Shown here piece by piece: positions 14,553 through 21,172 of a stretch of DNA of 27,546 bases. Source of the DNA: UBA2227 sp036677505 (lineage in GTDB: Bacteria > Bacillota_I > Bacilli_A > Erysipelotrichales > Erysipelotrichaceae); assembly GCA_036677505.1 (NCBI GenBank), contig JAVBWK010000008.1:1-27546 (forward strand), given 5' to 3'. The position numbers and the translations under genes were made by a program. The stretch's first letter is position 1, and every line of letters begins with the position of its first letter. The notes under the pieces are model-generated. The model saw nothing but the letters and a program-made list of their open reading frames with translations, searched no databases and was not told the origin of the DNA.

Positions 14553-15935
14553 TCAGAATAACAGATTTCTGGGTGTACGGGCAAAAGGGACGACATCCCT
14601 GATATTGGTGATACCGGTGATATACATCAGAAACCGCTCAAACCCTAAGCCAAATCCGGCATGCTTGACACCACCGTAGCGACGCAAATCCAGATACCAC
14701 TCCATGCTTTCCTCTTCAATATGGAATTCAGCCATTCTCGACTTAAGAATATCCAAACGTTCTTCGCGCTGTGAACCGCCGATAAGCTCGCCGACACCCG
14801 GCACCAGCAAATCGCATGCCGCAACGGTCTTGTTATCATCGTTTAACCGCATGTAGAAAGCTTTGATGTCTTTGGGATAATCCGTCAGAAACACCGGTCC
14901 ATTGACGACTTGCTCGCAAATGTAACGTTCGTGCTCCGACTGAAGATCCATGCCCCACTGAACCGGATACTCAAACTTCACGTCCGCTTTTTTAAGATGT
15001 TCGATGGCCTCGGTATACGGCATCCGGACAAAGCGGGTATTGCGAACGCGTTCCAGCCGTTCCAGTAATGTCTTATCAATCATCTCGTTAAAGAACTTCA
15101 TTTCTTCCGGACAGTTTTCCAGCACATAATTGATACAGGATACCACCATATCTTCCATCAGATCCATATCGTCCGCCAAATCGGCAAAGGCGATTTCCGG
15201 TTCGATCATCCAAAATTCACTGGCATGACGGACCGTATTGGAATTCTCGGCCCGGAAGGTTGGGCCAAAGGTATACACATCCCTGAAAGCCAGTGCGAAG
15301 GCTTCAGCCTGTAACTGACCGGACACCGTTAGGCTGGCTTTCTTACCAAAGAAATCATCCTGATAGTTGGCATCTTTACGGGTCGTGACCGTAAATACTT
15401 CCCCGGCACCTTCTGCATCGTTTCCGGTGATGATCGGTGCATGCACATAAATGAATCCCTGATTCTGAAAAAACTCATGAATGGCCATGGCCAACACCGA
15501 ACGGACTCTGAATACCGCACTGAAGGTATTGGTGCGCGGACGCAAATGTGCGATTTCACGCAAATATTCAAATGAATGACGCTTCTTTTGTAACGGATAA
15601 CTTGGATCACAAGCCCCTTCCAAAATGACCTCTTTGACTTCGATTTCAAAGGGCTGTTTGTTTTGCGGGGTCAGCACGAATTTACCGCTGATCGTCAATG
15701 CTGTTCCGGTCAGATATTTCGTCGTATCCGAAAAATTTGCCAGAGTATTAGGATATACACACTGACAGTTTCTGAAATACGTTCCGTCATTCAGTTCAAT
15801 AAATCCGACATTATTATTGGATCGGTTGGTTCGCACCCATCCCTGAATCTGGACATAATCAAGTCCATCGACTTCCATCGGGTTTCCGTCTTGTACGATT
15901 TCGTACAATTCGCGTACAGTCATATAAACAGCCAT
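14553..15935 (-). CDS. asnS: Asparaginyl-tRNA synthetase
   Basis: It attaches asparagine to tRNA-Asn with ATP in the cytoplasm. The class IIb layout is clear: an N-terminal OB-fold (QIQGWVRTNRSNNNVGFIELNDG), the hinge with HLRPRTNTFSAVFRVRS, motif 2 TFRAENSNTVRHASEFWMIE and motif 3 GFGLGFERFLMYITGI. HAPIITGNDAEGAGE is typical of AsnRS rather than AspRS. About 460 residues is normal length. Two adjacent ATG codons are possible; the second (15933-15935) is 7 nt from AAGGAG and the first only 4 nt. It follows rex by about 20 nt, so it should be co-transcribed with rex. Confidence 0.96.
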   Translation of the reverse strand: MAVYMTVRELYEIVQDGNPMEVDGLDYVQIQGWVRTNRSNNNVGFIELNDGTYFRNCQCVYPNTLANFSDTTKYLTGTALTISGKFVLTPQNKQPFEIEVKEVILEGACDPSYPLQKKRHSFEYLREIAHLRPRTNTFSAVFRVRSVLAMAIHEFFQNQGFIYVHAPIITGNDAEGAGEVFTVTTRKDANYQDDFFGKKASLTVSGQLQAEAFALAFRDVYTFGPTFRAENSNTVRHASEFWMIEPEIAFADLADDMDLMEDMVVSCINYVLENCPEEMKFFNEMIDKTLLERLERVRNTRFVRMPYTEAIEHLKKADVKFEYPVQWGMDLQSEHERYICEQVVNGPVFLTDYPKDIKAFYMRLNDDNKTVAACDLLVPGVGELIGGSQREERLDILKSRMAEFHIEEESMEWYLDLRRYGGVKHAGFGLGFERFLMYITGITNIRDVVPFARTPRNLLF

Positions 15936-15955
15936 CATCTTACTCCTTACTTTTA

Positions 15956-16573
15956 TTAAAAATTGTTAACCTGGAATATCAGTTCCTGAATCGTCGAAAC
16001 GACATCCACCGTACGAATAATCACACCTTTGGGAGCCTGAATGTGCTCATGAGTAAAGTTGACGATTCCGACAATGCCTGCCTCAATGAGCAGATCCACC
16101 GTTTCCTGAGCATTCCCCGATACTGTCAGAATCGCGATCCGACAGTCTTTCGGTAAGTATTGCTTCAGATCACGAAGATGATATACCGGAACTTCGGAAA
16201 GTGTTCCGATTTTGTCATTGTCCGTGTCAAAAGCACAGACGATTTCACCTACCACATGATTCCATCGATTGTAATTCATCAATGCGCGGCCAAGGTTTCC
16301 GGCTCCGACCAAAATCAGTTTCTCATCAAAATTCACACCCAGCTGACCATTGAAAACTTCAATCAGACTGGCGACATCGTAACCGTATCCCTGTTTGCCC
16401 AGAGAACCGATAAACGAGAAATCACGGCGAATCGTCGTTGATTCGATATCGACGAAGTTTCCTAATTCCCGTGACATGATGCGCTCAACGCCCATATGAT
16501 GCAGTTTGCGCAGAGCTTTTAAATAAATCGGATAGCGTTGCAGTGTTGCTTTTGGTACTTTGTTTTGTTTCAT
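15956..16573 (-). CDS. rex: Redox-sensing transcriptional repressor Rex
   Basis: Rex binds operators when NAD+ is high and releases them when NADH rises, controlling fermentation and respiration genes. The 205-residue protein has an N-terminal winged helix (TTIRRDFSFIGSLGKQGYGY) and a Rossmann NADH domain with VGAGNLG (89-95). The C terminus IIRTVDVVSTIQELIFQVN is the domain-swapped helix. The start ATG at 16571-16573 is preferred to an upstream GTG because AAGGGTG lies 6 nt before it; the GTG is part of that ribosome-binding site. It heads a two-gene unit with asnS. The promoter contains an inverted repeat that could serve autoregulation. Confidence 0.95.
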   Translation of the reverse strand: MKQNKVPKATLQRYPIYLKALRKLHHMGVERIMSRELGNFVDIESTTIRRDFSFIGSLGKQGYGYDVASLIEVFNGQLGVNFDEKLILVGAGNLGRALMNYNRWNHVVGEIVCAFDTDNDKIGTLSEVPVYHLRDLKQYLPKDCRIAILTVSGNAQETVDLLIEAGIVGIVNFTHEHIQAPKGVIIRTVDVVSTIQELIFQVNNF

Positions 16574-16590
16574 TTCGTTCACCCTTGTAC

Positions 16591-16619
16591 ATCATATCAC
16601 AAATGTTTTGATTTGTGAA
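16591..16619 (-). promoter_or_regulatory. rex promoter with an embedded perfect inverted repeat
   Basis: TTCACA at 16614-16619 and TATGAT at 16591-16596 are 17 nt apart on the minus strand. An inverted repeat at 16597-16618 (TCACAAAT, 6 nt, ATTTGTGA) fills the space from the -35 box to the edge of the -10 box, so a bound protein would block RNA polymerase. The arms have the bases of Rex half-sites, but in the opposite order to the usual TTGTGA...TCACAA operator. Confidence 0.75.
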
Positions 16620-16631
16620 TAATCTGTCGAA

Positions 16632-17645
16632 TTAAACTTCTAAATCCAACCCTGCTTTTGCGGATGCTGAGAAATCGGCCCGGATTCCTTTTCTGAAAGC
16701 TACCGTTCCGGCCGCTCCGATCATCGCCGCATTGTCCGTCGTACACCACAACGGCGGAATTGACAGCGCGATATCCGGATACTGTTCCATCATCTGTGTC
16801 AGTCGCTGGCGCAAACGCGAATTTGCGGACACTCCCCCAGCCAACACGACTTGTTTGACATCAATTGCCTCTAAAGCCTTTCTCAGTTTCATCAGCAGTT
16901 CATCCAATACGGCTTCCTGAAACGCATAAGCCAGATTCGCTTTATTCAATTCTTTGTTGAGCCGCTGCTCTTTTTGAATCAGCTGCAAAACCGCTGATTT
17001 CAAACCGCTGAAAGAGAAATCCAGAGGTTTCTCAGTCTTGACCCTGGGAAGCACGTATTGGGTCGTCCCTTGTTTGGCCAAGGCATCGATGGCCGGACCC
17101 CCGGGATATCCCAGCTCCAACACCCGGGCAACTTTGTCATACGCTTCTCCCACCGCATCATCCTGGGTGGTCCCCAACACTTCAAAATCATAATCTTCTT
17201 TCATGTATACCAGTTCGGTGTGACCACCGGATACGACTAAAGCCAATAACGGAAATTTCAGTTCAGTTACAAAGGCATTGGCATATATGTGACCGGCAAT
17301 GTGATGTACCGGCACTAACGGCTTCTGAAAATACCATGCCAGCGTCTTTGAGGCAAGCACACCGATATGAAGAGATCCGATCAACCCCGGCCCTTGGGTA
17401 AAAGCAATGGCATCAACATCCTCCATGGAGACTTTAGCTTGTTCAATGGATTCTTTTAACACGAGTGACAGCTGCTCGATATGCAAACGTGACGCTACTT
17501 CCGGCATAACACCGCCAAACGCCCGATGGGTATCGATTTGTGAGGATACGACATTGGAAAGCACTTCTTTCCCATCTCGGATAAAGGCGATAGCTGTCTC
17601 ATCACAGCTGGTCTCGATAGCACAGATCAAAGATTTATCAGACAA
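16632..17645 (-). CDS. tsaD: tRNA N6-threonylcarbamoyladenosine transferase TsaD
   Basis: TsaD transfers the threonylcarbamoyl group to A37 of ANN-decoding tRNAs, working with TsaB and TsaE encoded just upstream. The 337-residue protein has the ASKHA fold: AIETSCDETA near the N terminus, the metal-binding HHIAGH at 114-119, LVVSGGHTEL and the C-terminal LWCTTDNAAMIG. The start is a TTG at 17643-17645, chosen because a near-perfect GGAGGTG lies 7 nt before it and no ATG is suitably placed. It overlaps the rimI end by 8 nt. The order tsaE-tsaB-rimI-tsaD is the common Bacillota cluster. Confidence 0.96.
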   Translation of the reverse strand: MSDKSLICAIETSCDETAIAFIRDGKEVLSNVVSSQIDTHRAFGGVMPEVASRLHIEQLSLVLKESIEQAKVSMEDVDAIAFTQGPGLIGSLHIGVLASKTLAWYFQKPLVPVHHIAGHIYANAFVTELKFPLLALVVSGGHTELVYMKEDYDFEVLGTTQDDAVGEAYDKVARVLELGYPGGPAIDALAKQGTTQYVLPRVKTEKPLDFSFSGLKSAVLQLIQKEQRLNKELNKANLAYAFQEAVLDELLMKLRKALEAIDVKQVVLAGGVSANSRLRQRLTQMMEQYPDIALSIPPLWCTTDNAAMIGAAGTVAFRKGIRADFSASAKAGLDLEV

Positions 17646-18087
17646 GATTCTTCACCTCCGCGACCATTTCATAGGCATCCTCATGATTGTCCGAATAATA
17701 GTTCTTTCGTATTTTCGTCACTTTATAACCAAAGGACTTATATAACTCAATGGCAGCCATGTTGGAGATACGCACTTCCAAAAAGATATGTTGAACACCG
17801 TGTGATGCCGCAGTATGATGGATCATATCGAGCATCTGCCTGGCAAATCCTTTTCTCTGAAACTCCTTACGCACGCCGATCGTTGAAATTTCCGCCCGCT
17901 CATAGATGATCCAGATGCAGCTGGCAGCGATGATCTGACCGTCGATTTCACCGATCAGACAAAGTGAAAATGGGTTCTCATATAACTCAAACAGGAAATG
18001 TTCCCGATTCCAAGGTGCCGAAAACAACTCTTCTTCAAGCTGCAGTACAGCATCCAAATCCTGTTCAGTCATTTTCCGGATATTCAT
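17638..18087 (-). CDS. rimI: GNAT acetyltransferase, RimI-like
   Basis: This is an N-acetyltransferase of the family that acetylates the N-terminal Ala of ribosomal protein S18 in Escherichia coli; whether S18 is the substrate here is an inference from the gene cluster. The 149-residue protein has the GNAT core: MTEQDLDAVLQLEEELFSAPW at the N terminus, the acetyl-CoA loop VRKEFQRKGFARQML, and LEVRISNMAAIELYKSFGYK near the C terminus. It overlaps the tsaB stop by 4 nt (ATGA) and the tsaD start by 8 nt, so the three are translationally linked. Confidence 0.93.
   Translation of the reverse strand: MNIRKMTEQDLDAVLQLEEELFSAPWNREHFLFELYENPFSLCLIGEIDGQIIAASCIWIIYERAEISTIGVRKEFQRKGFARQMLDMIHHTAASHGVQHIFLEVRISNMAAIELYKSFGYKVTKIRKNYYSDNHEDAYEMVAEVKNLV
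17653..17659 (-). promoter_or_regulatory. Ribosome-binding site fixing the TTG start of tsaD
   Basis: GGAGGTG on the minus strand lies inside the end of rimI, 7 nt before the TTG codon. It is the strongest site near the start and supports the non-ATG initiation codon. Confidence 0.8.
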
Positions 18088-18686
18088 GGCTTATACTCCT
18101 CACTGCTTTTCAGATACAATGGCGTCAGTGCATCAACATCCTCAACAAAGCGGGCATGTCGGATGCATGTCAAAATGCCATCCTCAATATCATCAAACTT
18201 GTCTTGACCGCCAATCAGATGCAAATCACCGATAAATACAAGCTCAGGATGATTGGATCTCAATTGACTGATTTCTTCTGTCGTATAAATTCTTGGGGGT
18301 TCAGTCAAATGACCCTGATGAATCTCGGCTCCGTAAGCCCGTGATGAACGGGCATCGAGCATCACAAACACATGATCTTTCGATCCGGCCAAAAGCTGCA
18401 GGGTGGTCGTCGTGTACAGTCGGATATCCGCCACACTGACCAAAGTCTTGGCAATCGTCATTGCAATGCGTACTCCTGTGTAACTTCCCGGTCCTTCAGT
18501 GAGCACGATGGCTTCGAGTGATTTCGGGTGCCAATGGACCTTTTGAAAACATTCATCGATAGCTGACATGATTTTCTCGGATTGCGACTTAAAAGCCTCC
18601 TGATGTATCAAGGCGACAATCACTTCATTTTCAACACAGGCCACGGTCAGATGGCGATGGGCCGTATCCAAAAAAAGTATTCTCAT
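18084..18686 (-). CDS. tsaB: tRNA t6A synthesis protein TsaB
   Basis: TsaB is the non-catalytic ASKHA partner that dimerises with TsaD and recruits TsaE in t6A synthesis. The 200-residue protein begins with RILFLDTAHRHLTVAC and has the family signature LTEGPGSYTGVRIAMTIAKTL, plus DARSSRAYGAEI in the middle. Length is slightly short but normal for Bacillota. It overlaps tsaE by 4 nt (ATGA) and rimI by 4 nt. Confidence 0.95.
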   Translation of the reverse strand: MRILFLDTAHRHLTVACVENEVIVALIHQEAFKSQSEKIMSAIDECFQKVHWHPKSLEAIVLTEGPGSYTGVRIAMTIAKTLVSVADIRLYTTTTLQLLAGSKDHVFVMLDARSSRAYGAEIHQGHLTEPPRIYTTEEISQLRSNHPELVFIGDLHLIGGQDKFDDIEDGILTCIRHARFVEDVDALTPLYLKSSEEYKP

Positions 18687-19129
18687 ACGATGCCCTCCAA
18701 CATCCCGGTCAGTGAATCAGGGCAGTTAAACACAAACTCACGGGAAAATTCGTCGATGCGCGTAATACGGATATCGATGCGGTTATCCGGCAGAATATTT
18801 TCCATATACTGAGGCCATTCAATCACACATACCCACTGCGGATCGAAAAATTCCTCAAATCCCAAATCCTGATGCAATCCCTGCAAACGGTAAGCATCGA
18901 TATGAATCAGGTTCAAGCGGCCGTGATAAATCTTGCTGATCGTAAAGGTCGGACTGTTGACCGTCTTAGTGATATCCAATCCTTTGGCCAATCCCTGAGC
19001 AAAGGTCGTTTTACCGGACCCCAAATCTCCTTGCAAAGTTATCAAGAGGCCTTCTTCTATCTTTTGACCCAATTGAGTGGCCAGTTGTTTTGTTTCTTGT
19101 GCTGAAAACGTCTTTTTAGTCAATTCCAT
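18683..19129 (-). CDS. tsaE: tRNA t6A synthesis ATPase TsaE
   Basis: TsaE is a small P-loop ATPase that regenerates the TsaBD complex after each t6A round. The 148-residue protein has the Walker A GDLGSGKTTFAQGLAKGL at about 34-51, the switch-like SPTFTISKIYHG segment, HIDAYRL and the Walker B-like VCVIEWPQY. Length and motif order are normal for the family. GGGAG lies 6 nt before the start. It is the first gene of the tsaE-tsaB-rimI-tsaD unit and follows an extended -10 promoter closely. Confidence 0.95.
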   Translation of the reverse strand: MELTKKTFSAQETKQLATQLGQKIEEGLLITLQGDLGSGKTTFAQGLAKGLDITKTVNSPTFTISKIYHGRLNLIHIDAYRLQGLHQDLGFEEFFDPQWVCVIEWPQYMENILPDNRIDIRITRIDEFSREFVFNCPDSLTGMLEGIV

Positions 19130-19149
19130 GATACTCTCCCATCTTGAGT

Positions 19150-19158
19150 ATTATAACA
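19150..19158 (-). promoter_or_regulatory. Extended -10 promoter of the tsaE operon
   Basis: TGTTATAAT at 19150-19158 on the minus strand is a perfect -10 box with the upstream TG of extended -10 promoters. No good -35 box is present 17 nt upstream, where the preceding terminator lies. The leader to tsaE would be about 15 nt. Confidence 0.65.
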
Positions 19159-19162
19159 TAAG

Positions 19163-19184
19163 AAAACTCTCGGATTGAGAGTTT
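19163..19184 (-). terminator. Terminator hairpin after the antiporter locus
   Basis: AAACTCTC and GAGAGTTT form a perfect 8-bp stem with a 5-nt loop on the minus strand, four bases after the stop of the last antiporter subunit. The T tail is short (TTTTC), so termination may be incomplete and some transcripts may read into tsaE. Confidence 0.7.
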
Positions 19185-19188
19185 GTTT

Positions 19189-21045
19189 CTAGAACAAAAG
19201 TGATACAAGAAACCCACCGAGCAATAAGGTAAGCAGGATAACATACATAAACACATCGCCTCGGATCATCGGTTTTTCTACATTGATCGCGCAGAACTGC
19301 GGAAACTTCTCACAAAACAGATCAGCCGGGCGATAGAGCCACTTCTCCGCATTCATCCATCCCGGTAAATGGGCATGAAAAAGATGAAATCTGACACCGA
19401 CAAAGAACATGATCCCGCCCAAAGCATAAACCAAAGCCATATTCAGTAAATCTTTGAGATTAAAGAAATTCATCCCAATAATGTACTTACTTATAAATCC
19501 CGGATCATAGGAGAAGGATAACAGTGCCTTGATCAGCATATTATCCATCAGCCAAGACGGGAATAATCCGATAAAAACGATTGCAGCAGCCAAGATAAAC
19601 ATCGCGCGCATCATCCACGGACTTCGAGGTGCAGGTTTGCTGTGTTGATCAGAAAGTTTTCCTAAGAAAATGTAACTGTAGAATTTTAAGAAAGAACACA
19701 CTGTACCGGCACTGACCAAGGTGAAGAGCCACTCCGCGTACCGGAAACTGCTGTCTCCATACTGATAGGCTTCCATGATGGCGTGATGCAAAATCGATTT
19801 GCTCGCAAAGCCGTTGAACCCCGGCATTCCGGTAATACCTAATACGCCAATCAATGCCAACAGAGCGACCCATGGCATTTTTCTCCACAAACCACCCAAA
19901 CGATACATGTTGGTTTCTTTCGTATAGAAATAGACAGCCCCGGCCGACATAAACAATAATGCCTTAAACAGTCCGTGATTGATCATGTGATATAGACTGC
20001 CGCTCAGTCCCATCGCACCCTTATATCCTAAATACGCCGCTACGCCGATTCCCAATAAGATATAGCCCATTTGTGAAACGCTGTGATACGCCAGCATTTT
20101 CTTGACATCATCCTGAATCAAAGCCAGAAACACACCGACGACCATCGTCAGGATCCCCATCCAGATCAGAACCCGGCCGATATTCTCCGAAGTTATCCAC
20201 AGATTAATATCAACAATGGAAAGTGAGTTTCTGTCAACGGAGAAAACAATGGCAGAAACCCGCAGAATCCCGTAGGCCGCGACTTTGGTCAGAATCCCTG
20301 AAGATAGTGCATTCAGTGAAAACGGAGCGATTTTATACACTTTCGGAAGCCAGAAATGAAAGGGCACCATTCCGGCTTTGATCCCAAAGCCGACGATAAA
20401 CAATCCGGCAATCAAATACTTCACAAACCCCAGCTGACTGAACTTGTCCGCTAACTGGACCCATTCGATGCTTCCGGTATAGGCAAACAGTAATACGATA
20501 CCGCTCAAGATACTCAAGCCGCCGACGATACCCATGGTGATATACATCTTCCCGGCTTCCAATGCCTGTTGGCGGTAGTGTACGATCATTCCGTAGGTCG
20601 TAAAGGTCATGATTTCAAAGAAAAGGAAGAAAGCAAGCAAATCGTTGGCCATCAGTGTCCCCATGGTCGCAACATAGGTAATGACCATAAAAAAGTAAAA
20701 ACTCTTTTCATGCTGCTGGTTGCGTAACTCATCAAAACTGAATAAGGAAGTTACGGTAAACATGACAGACGCAAATACCATCAGGACAAAATTGATCAAA
20801 TCGATTTTAAAGGAAATCCCCATGCCGAAAATATCGTCAAAGACATAAACGATCGGACTCTCTATAATCCGATTATATGTCAGCAATATTAAGATCGTTG
20901 AAATCAGAAAGTAAAACGTAACCGAAAAACGCCGAAAATACCGATGCCGGTGATCGATCAACGGTTCGACGATGGCTTCAAAGAGGCCATAGAAAATAAG
21001 GATCAGGGGCAGCCATAAAATGACGGCCGATGTCAGTATGTTCAT
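19189..21045 (-). CDS. NuoL/MrpD-type antiporter subunit, third copy
   Basis: This is an integral membrane proton- or sodium-conducting subunit of the multisubunit antiporter. The start MNILTSA (ATG 21043-21045) is used because AAAGG lies 7 nt before it; the frame is also open to a TTG upstream. The 618-residue protein has about 15 helices and the ion-path residues of the family: Glu144 in FLFFEIMTF, Lys223 in FGIKAGMVPFHFWLP, Lys254 in GILTKVAAYG and Lys416 in GFNGFASKSI. After the 14-helix core comes an extension with FHAHLPGWMNAEKWLYRP and one last membrane helix. It is a close paralog of the 725-residue subunit encoded at 21173-23350. It has its own promoter and follows a terminator-like hairpin, so it may be expressed apart from the rest of the complex. 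Confidence 0.88.
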   Translation of the reverse strand: MNILTSAVILWLPLILIFYGLFEAIVEPLIDHRHRYFRRFSVTFYFLISTILILLTYNRIIESPIVYVFDDIFGMGISFKIDLINFVLMVFASVMFTVTSLFSFDELRNQQHEKSFYFFMVITYVATMGTLMANDLLAFFLFFEIMTFTTYGMIVHYRQQALEAGKMYITMGIVGGLSILSGIVLLFAYTGSIEWVQLADKFSQLGFVKYLIAGLFIVGFGIKAGMVPFHFWLPKVYKIAPFSLNALSSGILTKVAAYGILRVSAIVFSVDRNSLSIVDINLWITSENIGRVLIWMGILTMVVGVFLALIQDDVKKMLAYHSVSQMGYILLGIGVAAYLGYKGAMGLSGSLYHMINHGLFKALLFMSAGAVYFYTKETNMYRLGGLWRKMPWVALLALIGVLGITGMPGFNGFASKSILHHAIMEAYQYGDSSFRYAEWLFTLVSAGTVCSFLKFYSYIFLGKLSDQHSKPAPRSPWMMRAMFILAAAIVFIGLFPSWLMDNMLIKALLSFSYDPGFISKYIIGMNFFNLKDLLNMALVYALGGIMFFVGVRFHLFHAHLPGWMNAEKWLYRPADLFCEKFPQFCAINVEKPMIRGDVFMYVILLTLLLGGFLVSLLF

Positions 21046-21071
21046 AGGTATACCTTTCAATAAGTAAATCT

Positions 21072-21101
21072 ATCTTAACTTGACTATCGTATAACTGTCA
21101 A
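21072..21101 (-). promoter_or_regulatory. Promoter of the third antiporter-like subunit gene
   Basis: A perfect -35 box TTGACA at 21096-21101 and TAAGAT at 21072-21077 are 18 nt apart on the minus strand. A CTTGAC...GTCAAG inverted repeat starts at the -35 box. The promoter lies between a terminator-like hairpin and the gene. Confidence 0.7.
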
Positions 21102-21140
21102 GAATCTCAATTTATCGCTCGACAAATCCGGTTGCTCAAT

Positions 21141-21164
21141 TTAAAAGCCGGGAGTTTCCGGCTT
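21141..21164 (-). terminator. Terminator-like hairpin between the two large antiporter-like genes
   Basis: AAGCCGG and CCGGCTT form a 7-bp GC-rich stem with a 6-nt loop on the minus strand, followed by TTAAATT, a weak T tail. It begins eight bases after the stop codon of the 725-residue subunit gene. Confidence 0.65.
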
Positions 21165-21172
21165 GAAAGAAA

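Noticed and set aside
14553..16573. T-box leader upstream of asnS
   Set aside because: asnS is only about 20 nt after rex, and the gap holds just a ribosome-binding site. There is no room for a T-box structure, and none is seen before rex.
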